64,000 nt of DNA from Mycoplasmopsis pulmonis (GCF_900660575.1 NZ_LR215008.1:682001-746000); one strand, 5' to 3'. Counted from the stretch's first letter, positions 19,176-30,210 are shown. Notes: generated from the sequence alone by a model not told the origin. A program made the numbers and translations.

Positions 19176-20657
19176 TTAAACTAAAAGGTTGTATCTACCA
19201 TTGTATAGATATCTTATATCTTCAAGAATTGTTTTTATGTTTTTAAAAGATAATTTAACAGTATTGTCTAAAAACTGATCTATAACTAAGTCAATGTCAT
19301 ATTTGACAAGGGTTCTATTTTGAATGTTAGTTTCATTGTCAATTTTTAAGACTTTTAACAATTCTAAAAATTGATTATTAGCTGTTTTAATAGCATTATA
19401 TTTTACATCAGTAGTTGAGGCAAAAACTTTGTTAAATTCCCTCATATACTTGTTGTATTCAAATTTATCAGCAAAATCTTTAATTGCATCTAAAAGCTCA
19501 TCAAATATGTTGTAAAAGGCATGAGAGTGAGTGTGAATTTGACTATTTGGATTTAAGTTTGCATTAAAATCATGTCTGTGGTCATCGTCATCATGGTCAT
19601 CATCATGTTTGTCATCATGATCTTTTGAGTCTTCATATAAATTAGCATTATAGAATTTAAAAACTTTTTGTAATGTATTTTGAATTTGAATATCTGCTAC
19701 TTGAGTATTTGAATTTAATGAATTTGAAATTTGGTTAAGTGCATTTATTCCTGTTTTTTCATCATCACGTAAATTTTGCAAGAACTGTTTGCTAAGTTCT
19801 TCAAATTCATTTAAAAGTGAAATAACTCTTGTAGAGTAATCTAAGTTTTGATTTGTTTGTCTAGTTACATTAACTACAAAAAAGTCATTATAAAATCTTC
19901 TTATGTTTGGCAAATTAACATCTGTGCTATTTGCATTATTATCTATGAACTCTTTTAGGCTTGTTTTTAAGTTAGAATAAAGAGTTTTTAAATCATAGCG
20001 AATTGTGTTAGTTTTATTTTGGTTATCTAAGTTTTTGTTTGCTAAAGTTGCATAAACTTTATCAAGTGAATTGACTCATGGATAATTTGTTGATCCACTA
20101 AATTGCACTGGTAAATGACTTCTTAAAAGATTAACTTGATTATTGAAAGCTTGAATTCTTTCAATTACTAAAGAATTTCTACTAGTTGTATTTAAAGTTT
20201 GTGGATTTATTGGACTTGGATTATTTGGATTTGGTCCACTTGTATTTGATCCATTTGTATTTGGAGTTGATTGATTTGTTTGATTTTGGTTTGAGTTTGT
20301 ATTTTGATTTGGGTTTGTGTTTTGGTTTGGGTTTGCGTTTTGATTTGGGTTTGCATTTTGGTTTTGTGGACTTATAGGAGCTATTGGAGTTATTGGAGTT
20401 ATTGGTAATGCTTGAGATAGTCCTGTATTTGTTGATTGTGAATTAGTATTTGAACCACTATCAACAGAAGATGCAGAATTCCCTTGCTCACCGCTAGGTG
20501 TTGTAGCATTTGGAGATGTAACATTTGTTCCAGCACCTAGATTTGGTCTAGCGGTTATTAAATTACAAGAAACAGCCGCTAATGGCATAAAAACTGATGT
20601 AGTTGCTAGTGTCAAAAGTAAAAACTTTTTCCTGTTTAATTTTTTATTAATTATCAT
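19176..20657 (-). CDS. Histidine-rich surface lipoprotein with Asn/Pro/Gln repeats
   Basis: A TGA at 20076-20078 read as Trp gives one 493-residue frame. The N-terminus is a lipoprotein signal (KKFLLLTLATTSVFMPLAAVSC, lipobox AVSC near residue 31). It continues with a Gly/Ser/Asn/Thr-rich linker and about five NPNQNA/NPNQNT hexapeptides, typical of a stalk lifting a domain off the membrane. The C-terminal half is helical and charged and includes the block KDHDDKHDDDHDDDDHRHD then IHTHSHAF, strongly suggesting divalent metal (zinc or nickel) binding. I do not recognise the family. Gene is single, with a normal ribosome site. Confidence 0.8.
20274..20369 (-). repeat. 18-bp coding tandem repeat (NPNQNA-type)
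   Basis: About five imperfect 18-bp units encode the Asn-Pro-Asn-Gln-Asn-Ala/Thr repeats of the lipoprotein. Plus-strand units look like TTTTGATTTGGGTTTGCG. Such repeats can change copy number without breaking the frame. Confidence 0.7.
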
Positions 20658-20735
20658 AAATATTCATTGTCTTTCTACATTTTTAAAATTAATTTTAATT
20701 TTACTTAAATTTTACCCTAAAAAGTGATTTAATTT

Positions 20736-21239
20736 CTATTTTGCCAAAAAGTCCCTTCAATTATATGAATAAGATGAGTTTTTATTTAGTGAGACAAACT
20801 TTAAGCGAAGTTCAACTTGACTTTCTTTTATTTTAAAATATGTATTATCCTCGAAAAGATCAAGCTGAATTGCAAAGGGTCCATAAATACTTGGATCAAA
20901 AATATTAAAAAGATTAACTGGATGAAAATGATCTCCATGGGGATTTTTTAAAATAGTTGAAATAATAAAATTTCTTTTCACAAACAAATTAGCTTGAGAT
21001 TGACTAAAAAGATGATTTTTTTCTTTAATTTGTTCAATTATTTTTTTTCTTTGTTCTTCATTGGCTTTAATTTGATATTGAACATTCAAAACTCTATGTG
21101 TTTTGATTGAATTAAAATCAACAACTCCTCTAAGAGAATTTGGAAAAACAACTTTTAATTCATTTTGCATTGGTGAACATGAAACAAAGAAAATACTTAA
21201 AAGCAAAATTCAAAAAACACTAATTAACTTTTTTTTCAT
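20736..21239 (-). CDS. Small lipoprotein, unknown function
   Basis: A 167-residue predicted lipoprotein. The ATG at 21239 gives a signal KKKLISVFWILLLSIFFVSC with a lipobox VSC at about residue 20. The frame continues through a TGA (20757) to TAG at 20736. The mature part has no recognisable domain; it contains a HGDHFHPVNLF stretch. The start overlaps the end of the upstream lipoprotein gene by 20 bases, so they are an operon and likely functionally linked. Confidence 0.75.
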
Positions 21240-23142
21240 GATTATTACCTCAACTAAAAATTTTTGGCAAGTTGTTTAAATTATCTTTTACAAAATCTAA
21301 AACATCAGGATCCTTCGAGTTTCTTTTAATAAAATTTTGAATCCAAATATTTTGATTATACTGATCATTATATTTTTTAAAATCAAAACCTTTGAAGCCT
21401 CCATATTTAATTATCTTTGATTTATTTTTTTTATTTAAAAGAGAATTACCATTAGCATCTAAAAAATCAATATTAATTAAAATAATTCCACTTTCATTTT
21501 CATCATATCCTCTATAAGAAATTTTAACTTTTTCAATTCCACTTTCAAAGTTATTTTCTTTATTGCCTATCAAAAACAAAAAAATATCTTTTGCTAAATA
21601 AGTTTCTAAATAATCAAGTATCTCTGGGTTTTTTTCAATTTCAATTACATCAATTTCTTTTTTAGTTTTATTAAAAAATGGAAGTATTCTTTCTTTTAAT
21701 TTTATATCTTGTAAATTTAGTAAATTTAAGATATTTTTTTCAAAAAAGCTATTTGCATCCAAGCCTAACGGAAGTTGTACTTTTTGGTTTTGTAAATCAA
21801 AATAACTTTCATTAGATCAAGTTCAATCATCTACTTTTGTTGTTAGTAAATCTAACTTGTCATCACTAGGTTTATAACCTTTAAAAATGTGTTGATGTAA
21901 ATTAAAATCAGGTGAATATCATGGATATATTTTTGTCTGACCATTTTTCTTAGTTACTTTAACACTTAACTTTAAAGTTTGTTTTGATTTAAAAATTAAA
22001 TCATCGTATTTTATTCCACCATTTTGAAGATCTAAAATCTCATATTTGAAATCTTCATTTTTTTTGTGATCTGGAACTTCTAATTTAACTAAATCATTAA
22101 AATATTTTTCGAGAAAAAATTTAAAAGCCTTTGAAGTAAAACGATCATATTCAGAGATTGAAACAATAAAATCATCAAAGTTATTAAAGTTAAAAAAGTT
22201 GTTTTCCTTAAAAGAAAAAATAGGATTATTTAAATACTCATTAAAAAGTTTTTGTTCATCATTGATATAGAAATCAAAACCAACATGACTAAGACCATTT
22301 ATTTTCCATTGACTCTTAAAATCATTTAAATAAAATTTAGTTTCTAAGCTTTGTTTTGAAATCAAAGATTTACCATTTTTATCAAGAAGATCAATGTTAA
22401 AACTAACGGTTGTTTTATCAAGAGCTTTTATGTTTTTGATTTTAACATCTTCAATTGAAGAACTTAGTTTTGATGTGTCAAAATATTTTAGATAAAGCTT
22501 TATTAATCATTGCCAATATTCATGTTGTTCTATTGAGTCATCTTCGGCTCATTGTTCTGATCTAATTTGCTTTGTGGGAATAAGATTTGGCAAAATTTTT
22601 TGGAAAATTCCATTTGTTGTTAATTTTTGAATTGTTCCTAAAATTCAATGTAAATCTGGATAAGCTTTTGAAATGATATTTTTTGTTTTAAAATCATTTT
22701 CAATATCATTTATAAAATTTTGATTTTCAAATTCATCTCTTTTTACATTTCTATAAAAATAATCATAATTACTTAAACTATTTTTATTTGGATCATTTGA
22801 AACTTCATTTAATGATGTATTTACATAGTATTTTTCTATGTTGTTTATATTTGATAAAACATAATCTTTTTCTCTTATTTTTATATGGATTTTTCCATCT
22901 TTTAAAAATGTTTTATAACTTTTTATTTCTTGCAAATTTTTGTTTTCAAAAAAAGATGTTTTATTAAAAATTTCCACTAGTTGTTCAAAGTTAAAAACCG
23001 TATCAATATCGTCATCAAAATTCAAAATAGATTCTTTTATTAATATTTGATTTTCAGGTAGATCAAGATGAGTTTTTGGACTACATGAAATTATCAACAT
23101 TCAAGAAAAAGATAATGGAAAAAGTAACTTTTTAAATTTCAT
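21220..23142 (-). CDS. Large lipoprotein, unknown function
   Basis: Joining four apparent frames through TGA codons gives 640 residues without a true stop. The signal is KFKKLLFPLSFSWMLIISC with lipobox IISC at about residue 19. The mature part alternates beta-like segments containing repeated phrases such as IKNIKALDKTTVSFNIDLLD and, later, VKISYRGYDENESGIILINI, each followed by Asp-x-Asn-Gly, suggesting duplicated beta-sandwich domains. I cannot name the family. An AAAGGA ribosome site precedes the ATG, 38 bases after the OppA-like gene. Confidence 0.75.
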
Positions 23143-23180
23143 ATTTTTCCTTTCTTCTATTTTATTTTTGATAAATTTTC

Positions 23181-25550
23181 TTACTTAATAAAGATATCAA
23201 AATAGTTAATAATTCCATCTTCTCTATATGGCAAATCAAATCTATCTTGAACTATTTTTAAGTTTAAAAATTCCATAGATGTAAAACTATTTAAATCAAT
23301 TGGTTTGGTATAAATTAAGTCTATTTCATTAACTAGTTTAATCAAATCAAAATTTATGTTTTCTCTTTGATAATTTTCAATGATTTCATAAATTTTTTTG
23401 TTAATTTCATCATTTGAAAAATTTGAAATCTTTGATTTAAATTTCGAAAATATTTTATTTAACTTTGATTCAGTTTTCAAAAAATCTAAATCAAAATCAA
23501 AATATTTTTTAATGCTATTTTTAAAGAATTTTTGAAAGTTTTCAAATCTTGTAAATAAATTTAAATTTTGTTGATTTTGTCATTTTTTGCTATCAAAAAA
23601 AATAATAGGATACAAAAGAGAAACTTCATCATTAAAAATTAAATTAGCAAAAAATTCTGATAAGTTGTTTTTTGAATAATTTATATCAATATATTTTGTA
23701 TAAGAATTTGAATTACTTTTTAGCTCATTTAATGAGTGAATATCGCTAACAAGTTTTAACTCTGGCTTTAGTGATGGATGAATACTTTTAATTAGTTGAA
23801 TTACTTGATTATATGCAAAATATTTTTCTTGATTTATAGCTTTTTCATAGACAGGAATTTGTCATTCAAAATTTCCTTTTATGTTATTTTGATTAATAAA
23901 ATTATCTAAAAGATGATTTAAGTTCTTTTTAATTTTTTCAAAGTTTTTAGATTTTAAAATATTGTTTTGATCATCTTTAAAAAGATAAAATTTTTCTCTT
24001 TGATCTATTATGTTTTCATTAATGCTTTCTTTTTTTAAAAAACTTGTAAATGAATTTAAATGATAATAAGCATCATAGAGTTTATTGTAATTATTTGTTT
24101 GATTATTTTTACCAAAAATAAGCATATTATCATTTGCATATGAATGCCAATAAGTTTTATTTTTTGAAATAAAATTTAAAGCAAAATAATTAATTAAATT
24201 ACTTAGATTATTTCTAAATTCAAAAGATAAATCATTGTAAAAATAATTTAAATTTAAATCACCATAAATTAATTTTTTAAAATTTTCATTAAAGTTATTG
24301 GAAGTAGATTCAGGAATAATTTTTCAAAAAATTTTGTTAATGTTATTGTTTGAATTTCTTAATGAGTTATATGAAATTTTGTATCTTTGATTTTTAATAA
24401 CATCATTTGCATCAGAAAGATTTAGTGAATCAACATCAAGAGTTGAAAGAAGCGAATTTTTAAATCTATTAAAAGATTGAATTTCATATGCTTTTTGATT
24501 TAAAGGACTAATGGTGTAATTTATTTCAACTCTCAAAGGTTTATTTAAATAATCTACTAAATCTAAATCAGAATTAATATCAAAAATTTGTTTTTCAATA
24601 GTGTTAGATATAAAAACATAATCACTTAAAAATAAGCTATCATTAAGAGTTTTTCCATAGCTTTGAAGTCCATAATTTAAGGCATCAAATGTGTCATTAA
24701 TAAAATCAGAAGAAACAGGAGAAAATACTAAATTTTGAATTAGTTCATTTTCAAAAAAACCAGCAAAATCTCATTGGTTTTTTTTGTTAAAAGTAATTGA
24801 GTTTTTTTGATTGTCATAATTATTTTTGTCAAAAAGATCTTCATCATTTATTTTGTATAAAGATAACTTGTTTTTTAAGTTTCATTTTCTATTTATTTCG
24901 TTATTTTTTAAGCTTATATTCATATCTTTACGAATAGACAAATCACTTAATTTATCTCTCATAAGTGAATAATAAAAATCCATAGCTTTTAATGAATAAG
25001 AGCTTAATTTATTTTCATTATTTAAGTAGTTTTTTTCCTTTAAAAAAACCTCTATTTTTTTAGCTTTATTTAAATTATTTTTAAAGTCTTTTGAATTAAT
25101 AGAACTAGGATTTTCTGAAGTTAACAAAATCACTTTTGAATCATAGCCATTTCCTAAATTAGCACTAGGTATAATTTCATGTTCATCATTGTCATATGTT
25201 AGTGTTGAATTATCTTCCATAGTTAAAACAATTGAACTAGCAAGATTCATAATTAATCATTTTTTACTAGGCTTTAATACCCTTGAATTTACATAATCAA
25301 ATTCTAAAGACTCTGAATATTTATATCTAAACAAAAAAGAGCTTGTTAGTGACTCTACATCATTATCTATATATTTGTCAACACTAGTGGCATGAAAGTT
25401 AAAATCACTTGTTGTATTGGCTTGATTTTTATATTCATAAAATATGTATTTGTTTTTAGAATCTATATGATTTTTTGCAGAACAAGAAAAAGTTAAAATT
25501 GGCAAAGCAATCATCGATAGAGAGAAAAGCAAAAATCCTTTTTTATTCAT
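23181..25550 (-). CDS. oppA: OppA-like oligopeptide-binding lipoprotein
   Basis: A 789-residue lipoprotein, assembled across several TGA=Trp codons. The signal peptide runs to the lipobox TFSC at about residue 23. Near residue 180 the segment SLKAMDFYYSLMRDK resembles the SBP_bac_5 signature T-A-x-D-F-x-Y-S-x-x-R of oligopeptide-binding proteins. The rest is very Asn/Lys/Asp-rich and diverged. Its start overlaps the OppC-like permease stop by 8 bases (ATGAATAA), supporting a binding-protein role. Symbol is by context and motif; sequence similarity is weak. Confidence 0.55.
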
Positions 25551-26652
25551 TATAGACTCCTTGTTTTTTAACTTGACTTTTATGAATGTTTAATAAAACA
25601 ATTTTGGTCAAAAATAAAAGAGAGCAAAAAATGATTGTATAAACACTAATGTATAAAGGATTGAATTTTGCAAGTTCAAGAGCATCTTTTAAAACTGATC
25701 CTATGTTGTTGGTATTGTTGATGTTATTAACATTTAAAAATACCATTGTAGTTATTGTTAAAAAAATCATTATTAAATTGTCAAATAAAAGCACTAGTGC
25801 ATCAAAAAAAATTCTTCAAAATAAAACTTTAGTAATTAAGTTAAGTTTTGAATAACCAAGGGCAATCGAAGAGATAAAAAATTCTTCTTGCATTATTTCT
25901 TTAGCTTTGTTGTAAGCAATAAAAACAAAGCTAAAAGAGCTAATTATTGAAAAAATTAATAGAGCACTTCAAAAGTTAAAACTAATGAAACTAAAGAGCA
26001 AAATAGAAATTAATAAAAATGGTATTGATAAAAAAAATTTATATATTGAAAGGCTTATTTTTGAAAAAGTTTTTTTAAAATACAGAGCTAAAAAAGAGCC
26101 TATAAAAATACTTATTATGATTTGAAAAAAATTAACAAATATAGCAAGAATAAAAACTTCAAAAATAGAAATGATTAATCTAGAATAATTGTTTTGTCCA
26201 AGTTGATTTGTTCCTAATAAAACTTTTTTATCAAAGCCATCTAAAATTTTTAAAAGACCATAGGCATCATAACTTACACTAACATAATCACTTACTACTT
26301 GGTTTGATTGATTTTTAATTTGACTAAAAGTTAAATAAAAATCAGGATTTTGCTCTTTTATTTTTGTCAAAAACAAGCTTTCATCTCCAGGGATAATTTG
26401 TCTTTGAATTATAGGTAAAAAGCTAGGAGGTAAATTTTTAGAAAAAATGAAATTTTTGGATATTGGCTCATTAATATTAGGATCAACTAGAAAATAAGAA
26501 AATGTTAAAAATAAAAGTAAAAACAAAAATAACAATGAAAAAATTATGTTTGTTTTTTTAGAAAAAAACTCTTTTAAAAAAACAATGAAGCTATTGTTAT
26601 TAATAAAAAAATAAGATTTAATTTTAAGTAAAAAATTAGAAATTTTTAACAT
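25543..26652 (-). CDS. oppC: OppC-like ABC transporter permease
   Basis: A 369-residue membrane protein, with TGA=Trp once. It has the OppC layout: a cytoplasmic N-terminus, one membrane segment (IIFSLLFLFLLLFLTFSYFL), an extracellular region ending with the family phrase LLGTNQLGQNNYSRLI, then five more segments and an EAA-like loop (AYNKAKEIMQEEFFISSIALGYS). It should pair with an OppB permease and two ATPases. Neither is next to it; an OppB-like gene lies 11.5 kb away at 38.1 kb. Confidence 0.75.
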
Positions 26653-26734
26653 TTGAGCTTTCTACTTTTTACAAAATGTAAAAATAAAATTGTTGTAAAA
26701 AATTATAACAAAAAACTAAAGTGCTTAAGCTAAT

Positions 26735-26763
26735 AAAAAATCCTACACTTAGTAGGATTTTAA
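26735..26763 (-). terminator. Terminator after rpsR
   Basis: AAAATCCTA (26737-26745) and TAGGATTTT (26753-26761) form a 9-bp stem with a seven-base loop, followed by a T-run on the minus strand. It ends the rpsF-ssb-rpsR transcript and overlaps nothing coding. Confidence 0.8.
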
Positions 26764-26766
26764 AAC

Positions 26767-27084
26767 TTATTGAGCGCTTGGTTTAGCTTCTTTTTCTTTT
26801 GGGCTATTTGAAGTTACAATAAGTGGTTTTTGAGTTCTTACTCTTTCTTGAGTAAATGGTAAAAGTGCCATGTTTCTAGCTCTTTTAATTGCTCTTGTTA
26901 ACATTCTTTGTCTTTTTGCTGAAACATCAGTAATTTTTGAAGGTAAGATTTTTCCATGTGAATTAATAAACTTTGATAATAATTCAACATCTTTATAATC
27001 GATGTAGTTAATTCCTTGCTCATCTAAAAATGAAACTCTTTTTCTCTTGTTTTTTTTCTTCAATTTATCTTTATTATGATTCAT
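26767..27084 (-). CDS. rpsR: 30S ribosomal protein S18
   Basis: S18 binds the platform of the small subunit together with S6. The 105-residue product contains [20 protein letters not shown] and the signature [31 protein letters not shown]- and C-terminal tails are slightly longer than usual (about 75-80 residues in most bacteria). It is the last gene of the classical rpsF-ssb-rpsR trio. Confidence 0.97.
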
Positions 27085-27097
27085 TGTTTATCCTTTT

Positions 27098-27643
27098 CTA
27101 ATCTCAATCACTTTCTAGATCTCATTTTTCATTAGATTCACTAGTTTGTTCATCATCTAAAAATGAAGTTTGTGATTGACTTTTTTCATTGCTATAAGAA
27201 TTTTGATTTTGAATATTATTGGTATTATGATTTTTGTATTCTTTTAATGCATTGTAGTTTATGTTATTTTCTAAAAATGAAGAATTCATTGAGTGATTGC
27301 CTTGGATTTTACTTTTTCTTTCTTCAATAATTTGTCTTGATTCTAAAATACTAAAGTTTTCAATGTTAACTTCATAACTTGTGTTTTTATCTTCACTACG
27401 AATATAAGATTGAAGGCTTCCTTCAACTGAAACTAGTGTTCCTTTGAATACATTTTTTTTAATAAATTCACTTAGACCTCTTCAAGCAACAACAGGAATA
27501 TAATCAGTGATGTTTTCACTTCTTTGTGAAGAGAAGTTTCTTCTATCAACTGCTATTGTAAATCTTGAATAAGAAATCCCTGAATTAGTGATGTTATTAT
27601 ATGGATCTCTAGTTATTCTTCCTACTATACATATTCTATTCAT
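27098..27643 (-). CDS. ssb: Single-stranded DNA-binding protein
   Basis: The 181-residue product starts [20 protein letters not shown] and has the OB-fold core [32 protein letters not shown] and [14 protein letters not shown]. Beyond residue 110 comes an Asn/Ser/Gln-rich linker and an acidic tip ending KWDLESDWD, which differs from the usual DDDIPF tail but is acidic and aromatic in the same way. Trp codons are TGA in three places, which hides it from standard-code ORF callers. It lies between rpsF and rpsR, the standard order. Confidence 0.95.
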
Positions 27644-27652
27644 CTTAAATAC

Positions 27653-28105
27653 CTATTTTTTGTTTTTATTATCTTGAGAAAATGAAGTGCTTTTTTTGTA
27701 AGTAGATTTTGTATTGGCTCTTCTTGGCTCTTCTGTTGAATGAGTTTTTGACTCATCATCTCTTGAGAATTTTCTAGCTACAAAAGGCTTTTTAAAAGTT
27801 TTTTTAGGTTTAGCTGGTTTATTAATTCCTTTTTCACTTGTTAAATTAATGATCATATGTCTTCAAAAAGTTTTTGTAATATTAGCTTTTCTAACAAATT
27901 CATTAATTTCTTCTTTACCTTGTGAATTAACAATAGCAAGTACATATTGAGCAACTTTAGATTTATTTATTTCATAAGCAAGTTTAGTAAATTCAAGTTT
28001 TTCAAATTTTTCAACTCCGCTTTTAAAAGTGCTTTTTAATAATGATTGTGCTTTTTCAATGTTTTCAGCTGGATCAAGCATAATCACAATTTCATATTTA
28101 TTCAA
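27653..28105 (-). CDS. rpsF: 30S ribosomal protein S6 with C-terminal extension
   Basis: S6 pairs with S18 on the small subunit. The 150-residue frame crosses a TGA=Trp at 27863. The first 90 residues are the S6 fold (NKYEIVIMLDPAENIEKA, KLAYEINKSKVAQYVLAIV). The last 60 form a basic, low-complexity tail (KKTFKKPFVARKFSRDDESK). The start is TTG at 28105, chosen because AAGGAGG lies six bases upstream and the family start M-x-K/R-Y-E-I follows. A leader hairpin overlaps the ribosome site. Confidence 0.93.
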
Positions 28106-28112
28106 TTTTCCT

Positions 28113-28142
28113 CCTTGTGGACTATGGGCCTTTTGGCCAAGG
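28113..28142 (-). promoter_or_regulatory. rpsF leader hairpin that covers the ribosome site
   Basis: The minus strand upstream of rpsF folds as an outer stem CCTTG/CAAGG (28138-28142 with 28113-28117), an inner GGCC-AAAA-GGCC stem-loop (28127-28138) and a single-stranded bulge between them. The 3' arm CAAGG overlaps the AAGGAGG ribosome site. In other bacteria S6:S18 binds a leader structure to control this operon; the same role here is inference. Confidence 0.5.
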
Positions 28143-28180
28143 TTGATTTATTTTAATTTTTTATCTATTTTTGCTTTTAA

Positions 28181-28221
28181 AAATTAAAAGAAAATAGCAT
28201 ATCTATAAGATACACTATTTT
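28181..28221 (-). terminator. Terminator after rpiB
   Basis: A stem of about 14 pairs with a TAT loop (AAAATAGTGTATCT and AGATATGCTATTTT on the minus strand) is followed by TTTTCTTTTAATTTTT. It separates rpiB from the rpsF operon. Confidence 0.75.
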
Positions 28222-28238
28222 AACCTAAAAAAACAAAA

Positions 28239-28706
28239 TTAGCTACATTTGGTTTTTTTAAAGCAATCTTTAATTTCAATTCCTTCAATTCTTGGAATGT
28301 GCCGTCCACCTTCAAAGCTACTTTGTTGATATTTATCAATGATTTTAACAGCTTTTTCAAGGCTGATTTGTCTTGATCCAAGAGCCAAGACATTTGCATT
28401 GTTATGAGCTTTTGCCAAATAAGCATCCTCTTCGCTTGTTACCCTTGCTGCAATGATGCCCTCGTGTCTATTTAGGGCATAACTTATTCCTAACCCCGTT
28501 CCACAAATGCCAATACCAAAATCGACTTTATTGTCTTTGTTTTGCATATACTCAGCTAATTTATGTCCATATTCTGAATAAGAAGTTGATTCTTCACTAT
28601 TGGTTCCTAGATCAATAACTTCATAATTTTGATCTTTATAATGTTTTTTAATTGATTCTTTTAATGAATATCCTGCATGATCACTTGCTATTGCTATTTT
28701 TTTCAT
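28239..28706 (-). CDS. rpiB: Ribose-5-phosphate isomerase B
   Basis: A 155-residue RpiB/LacAB-family isomerase interconverting ribose 5-phosphate and ribulose 5-phosphate. Family features: MKKIAIASDHAGYSLKE, VIDLGTNSEESTSYSEYG, and the catalytic cysteine in GIGICGTGLGISYALNRH followed by ARVTSEEDAYLAKAHNNANVL. This feeds the same pentose-phosphate pool as the ula operon. Monocistronic with its own terminator; 28 bases from tsaC. Confidence 0.93.
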   Translation of the reverse strand: MKKIAIASDHAGYSLKESIKKHYKDQNYEVIDLGTNSEESTSYSEYGHKLAEYMQNKDNKVDFGIGICGTGLGISYALNRHEGIIAARVTSEEDAYLAKAHNNANVLALGSRQISLEKAVKIIDKYQQSSFEGGRHIPRIEGIEIKDCFKKTKCS

Positions 28707-28734
28707 AAATTTATTTTATACAAGTTTTGAATCT

Positions 28735-29199
28735 TTAACGAATTTTAATATTTTTATCTATGTCAATTATTTGACTTGGAATACCTGAGCCTTTTCCAAA
28801 ATCAATAAAGTGCTTTATTTGAGGAAAAATTTTTTTAGCCTCATCCAAAGTTTTAATATTTTCAAAACCAGAAAGATTTGCACTTGTTGTATAAAGGGGC
28901 CCTTGTTCAATTAAAAACTTACATAGAGCTTTGTTTTTAGGCATTCTAAAGCCTTGGTCATTAACTATTAAAGTAGTAGCTCCTGGTCAATATTTTTGAG
29001 CTTGTTTATTAGCTTTTAAATTTCATTGACTAAAACTTTGAGCTTGAGCTAAAGAGCCAACTAATATAATCATTTTTTTATCAATAGGTCTTTTTTTAAT
29101 TTCATAAATTTTTTCTAAAATAACATCGCTGACTTTTCCGCCAAGACCTATGAGAGTATCTGTTGTAAAAACAAGCAAATCATCATCATTAATTTTCAT
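28735..29199 (-). CDS. tsaC: TsaC/Sua5/YrdC-family threonylcarbamoyl-AMP synthase
   Basis: A short 154-residue YrdC-domain protein. It has FTTDTLIGLGGKVSD, YEIKKRPIDKKMIILVGSL (the KxRp-x-x-KPl-like ATP/bicarbonate site), YWPGATTLIV and TTSANLSG, all hallmarks of the family that begins tRNA t6A synthesis. Two TGA codons are Trp. It is the short TsaC-like form, without the Sua5 C-terminal domain. Start ATG at 29199. Confidence 0.85.
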
Positions 29200-29267
29200 A
29201 AGTTAATATTATATTAACATTACTAAAGTAACTATAATTAAACTTATTTAATAACCAAAGGATGAAT

Positions 29268-29552
29268 ATGTCTTTAGATGATGATTTTTTAAAAGTTGTT
29301 GATTTACATGGCCTTGATCAGCAAGATGCTCTTGGTAAAATTATTAATTTACTTTTTGATCTTGAAAACTCTGATGATCAAAAAGTTTTGGTTATTACTG
29401 GAAGAGGATATGGTGTTTTAAAACAAACTCTTGAACAAATCCTTGATGAGCAAGATTATTACTATGAAATTCAAAATAATGGAGGAGCTTATTTGATATA
29501 TGCAAAACATGAAAAAACCTTTGATTTTGATTTAATAGAGGACTATGAATAA
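29268..29552 (+). CDS. Stand-alone Smr-domain protein
   Basis: A 94-residue protein consisting of one Smr domain (VVDLHGLDQQDALGKI, VLVITGRGYGVLKQ, NNGGAYLIY), the nuclease-like domain found at the C-terminus of MutS2. Here it is alone. The track ATG at 29262 touches the AAAGG site, so I use the ATG two codons later at 29268, where spacing is normal. The DLHG and GRG motifs are intact. Stop overlaps the ung start by 8 bases. Confidence 0.85.
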   Translation: MSLDDDFLKVVDLHGLDQQDALGKIINLLFDLENSDDQKVLVITGRGYGVLKQTLEQILDEQDYYYEIQNNGGAYLIYAKHEKTFDFDLIEDYE

Positions 29553-30210
29553 AGAGCAAAGGTGAAAGTCTTTTTTTGAAAAAGAAAAAGCTCAAAAATA
29601 TTTTAAAGATGAGCTTTGACCTTTTTTAGAAAATGAATATAAAAACAAAATCATCTTTCCAAAAAAAGAAGATATTTTTAAAGCTTTTGATTTAGTTGAT
29701 TTTAATAATTTAAAAGTTGTAATTATTGGCCAGGATCCATATATCAATGAAAATCAAGCCCATGGCTTAGCTTTTTCAACTTTAGATTTTCTCTTGCCTA
29801 AATCACTAAAAAATATTTTTATTGAATTAAAAAATAACTATCCAAATGTTGTTTTAAAAAGTGGTAATTTAACCTCTTGAGCTAGCCAAGGTATTTTACT
29901 TTTAAATAGAGTTTTAAGTGTTGAAAAAGGCCTTTCATCATCTCACTATAATAGAGGATGAGAAATTTTTACTTTTAATGTAATTGATTACATAAGTAAA
30001 AATTTTGAAAATATTATTTTTGTTTTATGAGGCAAAAAAGCCCAAGATCTTAAAAAAGATATTAACTTCAAAAATCACTTTATTTTAGAGTCATCTCATC
30101 CATCACCTTTTAGTGCAAATATTTCCTTTTTTGGCTCACAAATTTTTTTAAAAATAAACAAAATACTTGAGCAAATTAATAAAGAAAAAATCAATTGAAA
30201 TATTGAATAA
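29545..30210 (+). CDS. ung: Uracil-DNA glycosylase
   Basis: A 221-residue family 1 uracil-DNA glycosylase removing uracil from DNA. The catalytic motif is VVIIGQDPYINENQAHGLAFS (Asp and Tyr in GQDPY), and the second motif is ESSHPSPFSAN with the catalytic His. LWGKKAQ is the family segment between. Many Trp residues are TGA, which is why it is split under the standard code. It is translationally coupled to the Smr gene. Confidence 0.95.

Noticed and set aside
20274-20369. CRISPR-like regular repeats
   Set aside because: Units are 18 bases, adjacent without spacers, and keep a coding frame for Asn-Pro-Asn-Gln repeats in a lipoprotein.
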